DNA from: Nitrospira sp.
GTDB lineage: Bacteria; Nitrospirota; Nitrospiria; Nitrospirales; Nitrospiraceae
Direction of reading: 5' to 3'
Length of the DNA stretch: 64,000 nt
Assembly (NCBI GenBank): GCA_024331125.1
Contig: JANDJI010000001.1
Location: 218,001 to 282,000 of the forward strand
Shown here: piece by piece, positions 34,146-43,595 of the stretch
Layout of the letters: the number at the start of each line of letters is the position of its first letter
Position numbering within the stretch: the first letter of the stretch is position 1
Position numbers and translations under genes: made by a program
Notes under the pieces: model-generated
What the model was told of the DNA's origin: nothing
The model's database searches: none
What the model saw: the letters and a program-made list of their open reading frames with translations, nothing else

Positions 34146-35255
34146 TCAGTACAAAACGGTCCGAATGGTGGGCTGCTCATCGGCCGATGCGACCACGGTC
34201 ACCGGGATGCGGCCGATGATTCGCCCGTCTTCCGTCTCCACATCGACACGCCAATCCCCGGGGTCGAGCCGCCGCTTGAACGTGTAGGCTCGATAGCCGC
34301 CTTCACGACCTCCCGAGACCATGATCGGAATCTTATCGGCATGAATGAACGGCTTGTCGGAACGCGCCCGGTAGAACCAATGGTGATAGATCGTGGTTTT
34401 GAGGTCCACCGGCGCGAACACGGCGGTGAAGCAATAGACCGGCTCGCCGGCCGGAAAGGTGGAATCGGATCGTTTCCAGAATTCATACCACCGCCCCTCG
34501 AACGCAAGTTCGAAACGGCCATCGACTTTCTTCACGTCATGATAGATACCCCCGAACTTCAGCGAGAGCGGCACAGGGGGAATCCAATTGAAGAAATAAA
34601 AGCCGATCAACAACCCGATCACGGCGCAAGGCGGCGCCATGACACCGACGGCTTCCCGCCCGGATCGATCAGAATTGTCGCGATAAATCAATTGCACCAC
34701 GCGGAGCGTGACGGCGGCGCTCAGCGCGGCGCCGAGGAGGAAGACGCCCGTATTCATGGAGCCCGTCACGACGGGCAGGAAGAACGTAAAAAACGCGAAG
34801 CAGACCACGGCGTACAAGGTCACGAGCAGGCGAAGGTTCGAGAGCCGATTCCGCAGAAATTCGTTTCCGACGAGGAGCGCGACCAGCAGGGCGAAAAAGA
34901 CGGCGGTGCTCGTCAGCGTCGCGCTGCGCGAGTAGAAGATCGCATAGGCGCTGAAGAGCCCGCCCAACAGAAACTGGCTCGCCATCGGATAGTACGGCCG
35001 GCTCTTCAGAAGCCACCGCGTCGCGCGAGAAAACGCGGCCAAGGACGCCCCCTCCGGAGCAGGCTCGATACCCAACCGGCCAATCAACACGATCAGCGCC
35101 CCCAGCAGCACGAGGTAGAGAAGCAGCACGAGGTTGTCTTGCAGCCGATCGATCCGCGTGAGTGTTAGAGAATCATACAGCACCCCGGACAGAAAACACA
35201 CCGCCGGCATGAACGGCTTGGAGAGAAGGGCTTGCATCTTCGCCGACAGACTCAT
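34146..35255 (-). CDS. Membrane protein with C-terminal DUF2914 domain
   Basis: From the ATG at 35255 the protein is 369 residues. About seven to eight hydrophobic segments (to about residue 240) are followed by a soluble C-terminal domain with KKVDGRFELAFEGRWYEFW and the DUF2914 pattern YHHWFYRARSD plus DPGDWRVDVETEDGRIIGRI. DUF2914 domains are predicted beta-rich modules found at the ends of membrane or exported proteins; the function is unknown. The open frame runs 34 codons further upstream to 35357, but MSLSAKMQALL at 35255 gives a more typical membrane-protein start. No Shine-Dalgarno is strong at either start. Confidence 0.82.
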   Translation of the reverse strand: MSLSAKMQALLSKPFMPAVCFLSGVLYDSLTLTRIDRLQDNLVLLLYLVLLGALIVLIGRLGIEPAPEGASLAAFSRATRWLLKSRPYYPMASQFLLGGLFSAYAIFYSRSATLTSTAVFFALLVALLVGNEFLRNRLSNLRLLVTLYAVVCFAFFTFFLPVVTGSMNTGVFLLGAALSAAVTLRVVQLIYRDNSDRSGREAVGVMAPPCAVIGLLIGFYFFNWIPPVPLSLKFGGIYHDVKKVDGRFELAFEGRWYEFWKRSDSTFPAGEPVYCFTAVFAPVDLKTTIYHHWFYRARSDKPFIHADKIPIMVSGGREGGYRAYTFKRRLDPGDWRVDVETEDGRIIGRIPVTVVASADEQPTIRTVLY

Positions 35256-35444
35256 GCGCCCACTGTGCGAAATCGGAATCAGTTCTTCAATGGAAAAACG
35301 GTTCTCCGAGAACGGTATCGAGCGGTCGCTTCGGCAAGCCGCCCGGCACGCCCCCACCGAGCAAGGCTCCGAGGTATGTCGGTCTTCCGCGTCGGAAGAG
35401 AGAGTGATATGAACCTGAAAGCGGAGGCGGACGTCGGCAACCGT

Positions 35445-36506
35445 TTATACGAAGGGCGGAAGCGGCGCATAGGCCATCGGATGGCCGATCAAGCGTTCGA
35501 GCCATTCGGCCATGGCGTCTTCCTTGAGCGGAGCGCGGTTCAAGCGCGCTTCGATCTGAAACCTGCCGTCGGAACCGACGACCCCGATGATCGCCGACGC
35601 ATCGCCGCCGTCCGGGACGACGTCCTGAGTCTGAAATTCACAGAGCGTGGCGTACAGGCGACCGTCCGGTTCGATCGCGCGCAACACGTCGGGCAGTTCG
35701 TCCAGCGGGCAATGGACCGAGCACCGATATGCGAGCCGGACGTCGCCCTCGATGGCCTGGAATTCCGCGAGCGCAACCTCCGAAAAACCGGTGAGATAGG
35801 CCCGCACGTCGGCAGGCTCCGGAGCGAACGTCTCCGCCAGCTTGCTCGCCGGAACCAGAAACTCATAGGCGTCGGCGGTGTTGTATTCGAACTGACAAGG
35901 GCCGAAGGCATCGGGCCAGGAACAAAAAAACGGCACGGACGCATCGTGCGGGCGCAGAACGACTCTCTCGTCGTCGATCGCCGTTTCCACGGGCAGTTCC
36001 AGCGCCGTGATGGCCTCCAAAAACGCTACGCGCCGCTCATCCAGCCACCGAGCCCGCTCGGCGTCGCCCCGTGCTTCCCCCGGCGTGATGACTTCGTGCG
36101 TATGCAGCCGAATCCGAACGAAGGAGTGGGCATGGCGGAAACCGAGCCATATCATGCCGCGTTGCGCGTGCAGGCGTAACGGCTCGCGCACCCGCCACGG
36201 ATGGCTGATGGAACAGTAGGTGCCGATATCCTGGTGCGTGCGATAGACGGTATGGTAGGCGCCGGCCAACAGAAAGAAGTCGCCGCGCCACCGTTCACGG
36301 ACGTGCACCAGCGTCACGTCCTCGGTAGCCCACGCGTCGAGCTGATCAAAGTCGTCAGGCGAACGGACCGTCCACTCTTCCACGTAGCAGATGACGTCTT
36401 GGGCCGGCGACGCCGGCTTGAGGCCGAGCGCCGACAGCTGTTCTCCGACCTCGAGCACCTGGCCGAAGGTCAGGGGTACCGTCGTTTCCCATCGCCGCTC
36501 ACGCAC
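35445..36506 (-). CDS. Conserved-looking hypothetical protein (353 aa)
   Basis: I do not recognise a family. The 353-residue product is soluble-looking, without a signal peptide or membrane helix. It is acidic, with several Trp and Cys residues (GFRHAHSFVRIRLHTHE, FFCSWPDAFGPCQFEY, VHCPLDELPDVL). The long single frame, codon use like its neighbours and lack of low-complexity sequence support a real gene. The start codon is GTG at 36506; no strong Shine-Dalgarno was found, so the N-terminus is uncertain. It is followed, 189 bp downstream, by the divergent-function DUF2914 gene on the same strand. Confidence 0.7.
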   Translation of the reverse strand: MRERRWETTVPLTFGQVLEVGEQLSALGLKPASPAQDVICYVEEWTVRSPDDFDQLDAWATEDVTLVHVRERWRGDFFLLAGAYHTVYRTHQDIGTYCSISHPWRVREPLRLHAQRGMIWLGFRHAHSFVRIRLHTHEVITPGEARGDAERARWLDERRVAFLEAITALELPVETAIDDERVVLRPHDASVPFFCSWPDAFGPCQFEYNTADAYEFLVPASKLAETFAPEPADVRAYLTGFSEVALAEFQAIEGDVRLAYRCSVHCPLDELPDVLRAIEPDGRLYATLCEFQTQDVVPDGGDASAIIGVVGSDGRFQIEARLNRAPLKEDAMAEWLERLIGHPMAYAPLPPFV

Positions 36507-36598
36507 AATGCCGTCCCTGGGCGAAGTACAAAGAACCCCTCCAAAGGATGAAGCCGACGTTTCTTCGGCGCGCTCGGCCTTCCCCTCTGTCGACTACG

Positions 36599-37246
36599 TT
36601 ACCGAACGGACCGCAACCCGTTCTCGACGATCGTGGTGTCGGCGACAAACCGATCGAGACCGTCGTTGATCGTGTCGGCCAGCAATTCGCGAACATCCTC
36701 GTCCTCGAACCAGAACACCGTCCTGGTTCGCGCACCTTCGATCATGCGGGTCGTCGAGCTGTTGTCCGTCCGATTCTTCGCCTGAATGACCAATCGTTGT
36801 TTGGTTTCGATCACGGTCGAAAATAGCCGGCTCTTGGCGTTTGCCGAAAGTTCTTCGACCTCCCCCGTAATGAGAATGCCGGCGTCGGCGGACGAGCCGG
36901 CTTGCTCCAAGCGGACATTCCATGGCCGGCCGCCCCATCCTCGCGTCTGGAGCCGATGCGCCAACCGCTGAGCGACCAGTTCGGCGGGCCGTCCGCCTGT
37001 CACGTCGAAATGGGTCACGCCGCCCCAGAGGTGGCTGCGGTTGCCGATGCGGGTCTTATTCGCCCGTCGGTCTTCAAACGGCTCGATCACGATCTTCACC
37101 GGCTCCACGCCGGCGGAGGGAGCGGCCGATTGCTTCGGTTGAAGATCGAACTGCCGGACCTCTCCTTTTCCGGCGCAACCGGCGACGAAGGACACGAGCA
37201 ACGCCACGCTCCAGACCAACGGCATGCACACGAATCGTCGTTTCAC
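36599..37246 (-). CDS. Lipoprotein of unknown function
   Basis: The 215-residue product starts at a GTG (VKRRFVCMPLVW...) preceded by AAGGAGGATTCC, a strong Shine-Dalgarno. A signal peptide ends in the lipobox SFVAGC, so the mature protein should be lipid-anchored. The body carries VKIVIEPFEDRRANKTRIG, ITGEVEELSANAKSRLFSTVI and DTINDGLDRFVADTTIVEN. This resembles YajG-like or PqiC/ABC-type auxiliary lipoproteins that bind small molecules or assemble on the outer membrane. The match is by pattern only; I cannot assign a specific family. Confidence 0.75.
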   Translation of the reverse strand: MKRRFVCMPLVWSVALLVSFVAGCAGKGEVRQFDLQPKQSAAPSAGVEPVKIVIEPFEDRRANKTRIGNRSHLWGGVTHFDVTGGRPAELVAQRLAHRLQTRGWGGRPWNVRLEQAGSSADAGILITGEVEELSANAKSRLFSTVIETKQRLVIQAKNRTDNSSTTRMIEGARTRTVFWFEDEDVRELLADTINDGLDRFVADTTIVENGLRSVR

Positions 37247-37335
37247 GGAATCCTCCTTATGACAGGCAACGGTGAGCGAATCGCGACGCAGTCTACCGAA
37301 CTTGTCACGCGGAGACAATTGTTCCCCGACGGAGC

Positions 37336-37962
37336 CTACGGCGCGACAAGGGGGAGCATGGCTCGAAACGTCTCACCACCCAATCGCGGCAACTCTCCCG
37401 CCTGAATCCGAGGGTCGGTCAGCGGCAGACAGCGAACGATCTTAAAAAAGGGCCGTTCGGCCAGCACCGCCGCCAATTGCGCCTTGCGATCATGAGTGAT
37501 CGGAAGGGTGTAGCCCTCGCCACGTTTCCATTCCCACAAGGTGGGGGCCAACGACAGTTCCAGTCCCTGTCCCGCCAACTGATGGAACCGATCGACAAAA
37601 TGTTTTTTGTACCGTCTGACCTCGTCGCCTTCGAGCAGCCACGCCCACGCGACGTGATGTCCCCACCAGAACAAGGTGCGGAACGTAAACGCATTGCCCC
37701 CGCGGAAATGTTTGGGAAAATCCAGATACTGATAGGGGAAATCCTCAAGATGCTCCCCTTTCACGAGCTGATACGCCTGTGGATTGAAGCCGACCGGACC
37801 GGCCAATGGAACGTCGGCCAGGGCGGTCTTCAGGAGATGATGCGCGGTTTCCAATTGCGCCCGCACCTTCGCGGTAATCGCGGCCTTCTTGCGGAAAAAC
37901 CGCGAGTCGGCGACCATCGCGGTCTCCTCATCGGTCAACGCGACAGAGGTCGGCGTCTTCAT
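37336..37962 (-). CDS. Hypothetical protein (208 aa)
   Basis: Starting at ATG 37962, the product begins MKTPTSVALTDEETAMVADS and is 208 residues. It is soluble, aromatic-rich in the middle (FPYQYLDFPKHFRGG, LFWWGHHVAWAWLL) and has no signal peptide. No known family is recognised. The open frame continues more than 120 codons upstream, but that part has repetitive Gly/Arg/Val composition typical of non-coding high-GC frames. It lies 90 bp from the lipoprotein gene on the same strand and may be co-transcribed with it. Confidence 0.65.
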   Translation of the reverse strand: MKTPTSVALTDEETAMVADSRFFRKKAAITAKVRAQLETAHHLLKTALADVPLAGPVGFNPQAYQLVKGEHLEDFPYQYLDFPKHFRGGNAFTFRTLFWWGHHVAWAWLLEGDEVRRYKKHFVDRFHQLAGQGLELSLAPTLWEWKRGEGYTLPITHDRKAQLAAVLAERPFFKIVRCLPLTDPRIQAGELPRLGGETFRAMLPLVAP

Positions 37963-38018
37963 CAAGCGATCATCCGGACGATGAAGTTCGCTGCCGGCGA
38001 TCGATCGGCCGGCGCATG

Positions 38019-38384
38019 CTATTTCTGATACGTCTCGAAGCTCGACACCCGCAGCACATAGTGGCGTCGGCACTCCGCACACCGAAGCACCACCGAATCT
38101 TGGAACACGTCCATCTCGCGGAGCGTCATGGACGCCCGATGAACGGTCGTGCACGTGTTCAGCAGCAGATCGCCCGACGCCTCCGTCGGAACGTGATCGC
38201 CCGAGGCCCGCGCGGCCGACTCCCTGACCTCCACCGACTCGGCCGTCACATGATGGGCCGATCGACAAGAACTGCACGACAAAACGACGGTCCGGCCCTC
38301 CTCCAATCGCGAGACGGTTACGCAGAGAGGATGGACCGACCAACATTGCTGGAGAAACGCGCCGCTGCGGATGATATGCGCCAT
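38019..38384 (-). CDS. Small CxxC-containing protein (121 aa)
   Basis: The 121-residue product has two Cys pairs, LSCSSCRSAHH (about 36-46) and LRCAECRRHYVL (about 100-111), separated by about 60 residues. This is consistent with two zinc-ribbon knuckles. No enzyme domain, membrane helix or signal peptide is seen. The start ATG at 38384 lacks a strong Shine-Dalgarno. It lies near another zinc-ribbon gene (38877-39170) and a small membrane protein gene. The function is unknown. Confidence 0.5.
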   Translation of the reverse strand: MAHIIRSGAFLQQCWSVHPLCVTVSRLEEGRTVVLSCSSCRSAHHVTAESVEVRESAARASGDHVPTEASGDLLLNTCTTVHRASMTLREMDVFQDSVVLRCAECRRHYVLRVSSFETYQK

Positions 38385-38544
38385 GACGTACTCGTCAGAA
38401 AAACGGCACCGAACGCGAGGGAACGGAGCGGCATCGCCGCGAGCAGGACGAAACGGGCCAAGCCGCCGTTACAGCCGGAACCACGGAAGACCTCCTCCGA
38501 CCTGTCCGCCCTGGGTCTTCAAGAAATCGCAGGGAAATATGTCG

Positions 38545-38880
38545 TCACCACTTCCAGAACGCCAGCATCACGGCCCAGCCGGTCACGTACGGAATGACGC
38601 AGGAGTAGAACACGGCCGCCCTTGCCCGACCGGCCGGCACGTTCAAGGAGAGCTGTTCCTTATAGACGAACTCATACGACAGGATCAGCACCGTGGCCGT
38701 CAGGATCAGGACGCGACTCGTCTGCGGCCATGAATAGTGCCCGCTCACCACGAAGTTCGCCGTCAAGAATCCGCTGACCCACAGGACCGACGGAGCCAAC
38801 AGCCATCGGATGGCCTGAGGAAACAGCCGCTGTCTGATTGAATGCGTCCGGAGAGAGTCGAATCGCGAGCCGGAACTCAT
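38545..38880 (-). CDS. Small multi-pass membrane protein (111 aa)
   Basis: The product begins MSSGSRFDSLRTHSIRQRLF and has three hydrophobic stretches (about 25-42, 55-72 and 90-107), so it is a small integral membrane protein. The start ATG overlaps the stop of the zinc-ribbon gene by 4 bp (ATGA), which both supports coding and fixes the start inside a longer open frame. No family is recognised. The zinc-ribbon and membrane protein probably form a translationally coupled pair. Confidence 0.65.
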   Translation of the reverse strand: MSSGSRFDSLRTHSIRQRLFPQAIRWLLAPSVLWVSGFLTANFVVSGHYSWPQTSRVLILTATVLILSYEFVYKEQLSLNVPAGRARAAVFYSCVIPYVTGWAVMLAFWKW

Positions 38881-39170
38881 GACCCAACGGCGGCAGGAAT
38901 ATCGGAACCCTTGACCGCGGACGGAACGGCGGTGCCGTCCTGCACCGCCCGGCAGGCCTTGCAAACGCGGGGGCGCGCTTTCAAAAAAGAAACCTTTCCG
39001 CTCGCCAAACAACTGTAATGGACGAACTCGTCGCACACCGTGCACCGAGACCAGCCGCCTCGAAACAACGTGGTGTCGCGATACAGACCCTGCTTGCAAA
39101 CTTTGCAATGGCGCGGTTCGACCGGGAGCAACATCGGCTCCCATTCGCCGCCGGCTTTTCGGATACTCAT
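38877..39170 (-). CDS. Zinc-ribbon protein (97 aa)
   Basis: The 97-residue product contains three Cys pairs: CKVCKQGL near residue 22, CTVCDEFVHYSC near residue 43 and CKACRAVQ near residue 70, which suggests one or two zinc-binding ribbons. It has no signal peptide or membrane helix. The ATG at 39170 has no Shine-Dalgarno; TATACT lies 7-12 bases upstream on the minus strand, so transcription may start almost at the ATG (leaderless), which is an inference. It overlaps the downstream small membrane protein gene by 4 bp. The function is unknown. Confidence 0.6.
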   Translation of the reverse strand: MSIRKAGGEWEPMLLPVEPRHCKVCKQGLYRDTTLFRGGWSRCTVCDEFVHYSCLASGKVSFLKARPRVCKACRAVQDGTAVPSAVKGSDIPAAVGS

Positions 39171-39182
39171 GGAAGAGGAGTA

Positions 39183-40449
39183 TAACGAGACAATCGGCGG
39201 AAAAACAAGCGAGGGAGAAGGCCTGCTTCAAGTCGCTTCGTGAAACTCGATCGCCACCGGTCGTGATCGTCAAGCCGTAACGCGGATATCCCCTAAATAA
39301 CAACTGGCTGACAGCATCAACGCTTCCTCTCGCTGGACCTATCCTCATTGGGCGACGCCCTTACGTTCGCCAAGCACGATGGTCAAGCATATACGACCTC
39401 ATTATGAATCGCGGGAGCAATCCCAGAGCTGCTCGTTCTGACATGAAAACCGAGGAAATTGTCTCGACACACAGCCACCATCTGCACCAGAAGAGCTCCA
39501 GGATTCTGCGACATCGACGTTTCCAACTTTAAGTCCCCATCTTCTGTGGACAACCCTGTGAATCAGTCGGTGCATGAAGCAAAAGAACGCTCGAATTACG
39601 GTCCATTTATCATTTTGCCTATTTTTAGGCATCTGCAATATGCGAAGAAGACCACAACTAATTGTGTCCTCTTGAAGATTTCAAAAGCATTTCGTGCATT
39701 CCTAGCAAGAACGATTTGACATTGCCTAATCATGTTGCCGAAACGGATACTTTTCCAATCGTTGTATTTTTATCCACAGACACAACGGCTGCCGGAGAAT
39801 CGCGATATACAGTCCGAGTCCGGAATCCGTTCTCTACCTGTCAAGATCTGAGCGGATGAAAAAAGCTCTCCCGAAGGCGAGAAGCAATCCAGAGCCTATA
39901 TTCATACAGATGAAAATAGAGCCAAACGGTCAACAAGGCTTTGTTCTCACCAACCCCGCCTCGTTGCGCCACGACACGTTCTTCCGCAAGCAAGCGGCAG
40001 CCCGCACGGAGGCGAGGTGAAGACGTTCTTCACTCCTTCACCCATCGCCTGTCACCTGTTGGAACGGTCGTGTTTCCTGGCCGCACGTTGAACTTGCAAG
40101 CCACACAAGAACAAAGCCGGAGAACTTTTTCAAGACTCCCATCGCTCACATTGAGAATTGCCGGGGACGACAACGGGAGACACGCTCATCAGGTCCTACA
40201 ACGCGACGGGTCGGTCGGCGTCCGCATCGCAGCCTCGTTCCATTTTTATGGATGGACTTCGCCACAATGGACGGCTTTGACCACCCGTCTCGGCAACATG
40301 TGCGACATGTCGGGTCGGAACAGGCTCACACGGCACGCCGCTTGTTGGCGGCAGTAGGGGGCGCCAAAAACTTCTTCGAACGAGAGCCCCTTGTGCGTCG
40401 TCTGATAGAATGCCTAACTCTTGGCCATCTGGCTCATCGCGCGATACGC
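39183..40449. other. Gene-poor, relatively AT-rich stretch
   Basis: About 1.27 kb without a convincing gene. Short open frames on both strands lack Shine-Dalgarno sites, family motifs and the codon use of the neighbours. Visible elements are a perfect 6-bp hairpin TGCCTA-TTTT-TAGGCA (39616-39631), one perfect DnaA-box sequence TTATCCACA (39770-39778) and a near-match TGTGGACAA (39544-39552). No cluster of DnaA boxes or dnaA/dnaN neighbours supports an origin. The stretch may be a decayed accessory segment. Confidence 0.6.
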
Positions 40450-40814
40450 TCATGCCTGAATACTTTTCCACCAAGCGCCCATATGGTGTGCTACGGGCAC
40501 GACGAGAGCAAACGCGAGCAATCCGATTGACCAGGACAACATCCAGTTAGTGGTTCAGCACAGGAGAACCACAGCCCCAGCGTATTGTTCCAGAAGGCAT
40601 AGAAGAACAAGAGCACGCCGGACACGACCAACGGGGCATCAGCAAACGTAAGCCAGAAGGAAATCTTTTTGAGTTTCTTTTTTTCTTCGTCTCGAGCATT
40701 TTTGATCCGGTCAATCAGCCGCAGCCGTATCATCGTAGCGACATAGGCCGAGAGGGCGACAATCAGGCTCAGAAGAGCGATCACGTCAGCAGTGGGCAAG
40801 AAGTCGCGAGTCAT
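40450..40814 (-). pseudogene. Frameshifted small membrane-protein gene
   Basis: The frame from 40814 encodes MTRDFLPTADVIALLSLIV, a membrane helix, a charged KNARDEEKKKLKK loop and a second hydrophobic segment, then drifts into CAEPLTGCC with no membrane character and stops at 40491. A shift of one base near 40545-40553 restores a sensible ending: N-W-M-L-S-W-S-I-G-L-L-A-F-A-L-V-V-P, then AHHMGAWWKSIQA, with a stop at 40450. The combined product would be about 120 residues with three helices. One deletion in this copy, or a sequencing error, explains both halves. No family name is recognised. Confidence 0.6.
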
Positions 40815-40879
40815 TGTCGAGCCTTCGCGACTGCTGGATCAACGCACATCGTTTGATGTGCGATTCACACGCTCTTTCT

Positions 40880-41167
40880 TTATCGTTTTGTAAGGAACGT
40901 TACTCCGGTTCCAACGAGCACGAAGGCCGTCAGTGCGTGCGCGATAACCACCATTTGGCCGAACCCGCTTCGAGGCATGAAGTTCGTGTACGCGCCAAAA
41001 GCGAAGAGATTGATGAACGCGAGGAAAAACGCCGCACAAACTCGACCGCTTTGATCGAGGCCGTTATGAGCTTTCGCGAAGGCAACACCGTCGTCACCCA
41101 GCAGGTAACCGTACAAACATGAAAAGACCGCCGGCCAGGGCTGGTTCCATGTCTGGTAACACCGCAA
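40880..41167 (-). CDS. Possible small membrane protein (95 aa)
   Basis: The frame encodes about 95 residues with two hydrophobic segments: VCAAFFLAFINLFAFGAY (about 43-60) and the C-terminal MVVIAHALTAFVLVGTGVTF. The composition is like a real membrane protein, and the gene is next to the frameshifted gene on the same strand. The only start is a TTG at 41167 just after a stop codon, without a Shine-Dalgarno, so the N-terminal part may itself be lost by mutation. It is kept as a low-confidence gene or gene remnant. Confidence 0.35.
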   Translation of the reverse strand: MRCYQTWNQPWPAVFSCLYGYLLGDDGVAFAKAHNGLDQSGRVCAAFFLAFINLFAFGAYTNFMPRSGFGQMVVIAHALTAFVLVGTGVTFLTKR

Positions 41168-41480
41168 CGTCCGCTAAAGCTCATAAACATTCCCCGGGCT
41201 CGGCAGGGCATCATAAGCCAATGCCGTTTTCTCACAACGGGCAGCCGTCCATGAACCACTTACGATAGCCCTTGTGGTGGTCGGCATGATGCTCATTTTT
41301 TTATGAGACTCACTCCCAATATGCTGTCATGCTGCGCTCCCTGATTCCTGCTCAGAACCTCGAACAAAGTCTCCTCTCCCTTTCCCCTGTGCTTCTCACC
41401 CTTTGACCTCCTCCCCGGTCGTTTGCTACGCTCCGCCCGGGCCGGTCGATGTCACCAAAACGATTCAAAACGGAGCACGC
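41168..41480. other. Intergenic region upstream of ispA
   Basis: About 310 bp between the small membrane-protein remnant and ispA. I see no convincing gene, hairpin or consensus promoter; the ispA promoter should lie here. Confidence 0.5.
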
Positions 41481-42371
41481 ATGACCATCACAGACTATCT
41501 CGAAGAAAAACGCATCGCCGTTGATCGGTTCCTCGATCAGGTGGCGCCTCCTGCCGTCACGCCGCCGGCCACGCTCCATGAGAGCATGCGCTATAGCCTC
41601 CTGGCGGGCGGCAAACGGATCCGACCGATCTTGACCCTCGCCGCTGCCGAGGCGGTCGGCGGCGAGGCGCCGGGACTCATGGCCGTCGCCTGCTCGCTGG
41701 AATTGATCCATACCTATTCGCTCATCCATGACGACCTGCCGTCGATGGACAACGACGACTTTCGGCGCGGCAAGCCGACGAACCACAAGGTCTATGGCGA
41801 GGCCATCGCGATTCTCTCGGGCGACGCGCTGCTCACGATGGCCTTTGACTGGATCAGCCGCCCCGACCTCATGAAGGGCTGCGATCCCGCAAGACAGGTG
41901 CGGCTGATCCAAGAACTGGCCCATGGCGCCGGCAATCGAGGCATGGTGGGAGGCCAGGTCCTTGACATCCAGGCTGAGAACCGTGACATCGATCTACCGG
42001 CCTTGCAATCGATCCATAAACACAAGACCGGCATGTTGATCCGCGCGGCGGTCCGGATGGGCGCCATCGCCGCCGGCGCAACGGACCGGCAACTGGATGA
42101 CCTCACCGGTTACGCCGAGGACATCGGCTTGGCCTTTCAGATCGCCGACGACGTGCTGAACGTGACCGGCACGCGCGAAGAACTGGGGAAGAATCCGAAT
42201 ACCGACGCGGAACGCGGCAAGAAAACCTACCCCGCGTTTTACGGTGTGGATGGCGCGAGACGGTTGGCGGACGACTGTGTAGAACGGGCCGTCGGGCGTC
42301 TCTCGTCGTTTGGACCGACCGCCGACCCGCTTCGCGACATCGCCCGCTACATCACGGCACGAAAACACTAG
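41481..42371 (+). CDS. ispA: Polyprenyl (farnesyl/geranylgeranyl) diphosphate synthase
   Basis: This trans-prenyltransferase condenses IPP with allylic diphosphates to give FPP or GGPP, precursors of hopanoids, carotenoids and quinones. The 296-residue product has the first Asp-rich motif IHDDLPSMDNDDFRRG (about residues 84-100), GGKRIRP upstream, GQVLDIQAE in the middle, and the second motif as ADDVLNVTG. The residues before the first Asp motif are small to medium, as in FPP/GGPP synthases of the IspA/CrtE type; chain length is not certain from this. The ATG follows CGGAG with a 5-base spacer. It is followed by hpnA and cruF. Confidence 0.92.
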   Translation: MTITDYLEEKRIAVDRFLDQVAPPAVTPPATLHESMRYSLLAGGKRIRPILTLAAAEAVGGEAPGLMAVACSLELIHTYSLIHDDLPSMDNDDFRRGKPTNHKVYGEAIAILSGDALLTMAFDWISRPDLMKGCDPARQVRLIQELAHGAGNRGMVGGQVLDIQAENRDIDLPALQSIHKHKTGMLIRAAVRMGAIAAGATDRQLDDLTGYAEDIGLAFQIADDVLNVTGTREELGKNPNTDAERGKKTYPAFYGVDGARRLADDCVERAVGRLSSFGPTADPLRDIARYITARKH

Positions 42372-42441
42372 GAACGACGATCGGAGACCGGCAACTGATT
42401 TCGGTGGGTGACAGGCCACATCCGGACGAACAGTCTTCACC

Positions 42442-43425
42442 ATGAAAGCGCTCGTCACCGGTGCTACTGGGTTTGTCGGCGGGGCGGTTGCCCGTGCGCT
42501 CGTGCGAGCCGGTTACGACGTCCGGGTCTTGACGAGACCCCACGCCGACTTGCACAACCTTGATGGGCTAACGGTCGAACAAGTTGTCGGCGACCTGCGT
42601 GATCCCGGCTCGCTCCGAGCGGCACTGAAGGGATGCCGGCACCTCTATCACGTCGCGGCCCACTATGCGCTGTGGGCGCAGGATCCTTCTATCTTTTACG
42701 ACGTGAACGTGACCGGCACGGTCAATCTCTTGGAAGCGGCGCGCGACGTCGGCACGGAACGCATCGTCTATTGCAGCACGATCGGGGCCATCGGCTTGCC
42801 ACCGGGGGGAGGATCAGGCACCGAAGAGACGCCCGTGTCACTCTCGCAAATGGCGGGACACTATAAACGATCCAAGTATCTCGCCGAGCAGGAAGTCTTG
42901 CGCCTGGCCAAGGAGGGGCTGCCGGTCGTGATCGTCAATCCTAGCGCGCCGGTCGGAGCGGGAGACGTGAAGCCGACGCCGACAGGGCAGATCATCGTCG
43001 ATTTCATGAAGGGCCGCATGCCGGCCTACATCGAGACGGGCATGAACATCGTGGATGTGGACGACGTGGCGCAGGGTCACCTGCTGGCCATGCAGAAGGG
43101 CCGAGTCGGCGAACGATATATTTTGGGCGGCAAGAATCTCCTGCTGCGTGAGGTGTTCGAGATCTTGAGCGCCGTGACCGGCGTGAAGGCTCCGTCGCTC
43201 AAACTGCCGCGCCTGGCGGTCTTGCCCCTGGCCTATCTCAACCATTGGATCGCCAATATGACCGGCATCCCGCCACGGATTCCGCTCGAAGGCGTCAAGA
43301 TGGCCAAGTACAAGATGCACTACGACTGTTCCAAGGCGATTCGCGAACTCGGCATCCCCCAAACCCCTCCCGAAGTCGCGATCGAAAAGGCCGTGCGGTG
43401 GTTCAGGGACCATCGTTACGTGTAA
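42442..43425 (+). CDS. hpnA: Hopanoid-associated sugar epimerase HpnA
   Basis: HpnA is an extended short-chain dehydrogenase/epimerase linked to hopanoid biosynthesis loci. The 327-residue product has the NAD-binding TGATGFVGG, the YKRSKYLAE catalytic Tyr-x3-Lys, and the family-specific NPSAPVGAGDVKPTPTG and NIVDVDDVAQGHLLAM stretches. Its start is 70 bp after ispA on the same strand. The exact sugar substrate is not established for the family; side-chain assembly of composite hopanoids is the usual proposal. No squalene-hopene cyclase is in the window. Confidence 0.9.
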   Translation: MKALVTGATGFVGGAVARALVRAGYDVRVLTRPHADLHNLDGLTVEQVVGDLRDPGSLRAALKGCRHLYHVAAHYALWAQDPSIFYDVNVTGTVNLLEAARDVGTERIVYCSTIGAIGLPPGGGSGTEETPVSLSQMAGHYKRSKYLAEQEVLRLAKEGLPVVIVNPSAPVGAGDVKPTPTGQIIVDFMKGRMPAYIETGMNIVDVDDVAQGHLLAMQKGRVGERYILGGKNLLLREVFEILSAVTGVKAPSLKLPRLAVLPLAYLNHWIANMTGIPPRIPLEGVKMAKYKMHYDCSKAIRELGIPQTPPEVAIEKAVRWFRDHRYV

Positions 43426-43595
43426 TGCAGGCCTCGTGTGAGGCGTCAAGTACGACGCGCGACCGTCTCCTCCTTCATTTCTGCGCCGGCCTTGCAGCAA
43501 CGGGGGGAGCGATGGTACCGTTCCGCCGACTGTTCCAAGGCCGTTTCGTCGAGAAACTCCGGCGATTACGCATGAGCGGTCACATCTGACGATCG

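Noticed and set aside
39544..39778. Possible replication origin (one perfect DnaA box TTATCCACA and one near-match in AT-rich DNA)
   Set aside because: Only two boxes more than 200 bp apart, no clustered array, and no dnaA, dnaN, gyrB or rpmH neighbours.
39402..40474. Several short frames in the gene-poor interval (for example 39941-40357 plus, 40196-40474 minus)
   Set aside because: No ribosome-binding sites, no recognisable domains, and composition unlike neighbouring genes.
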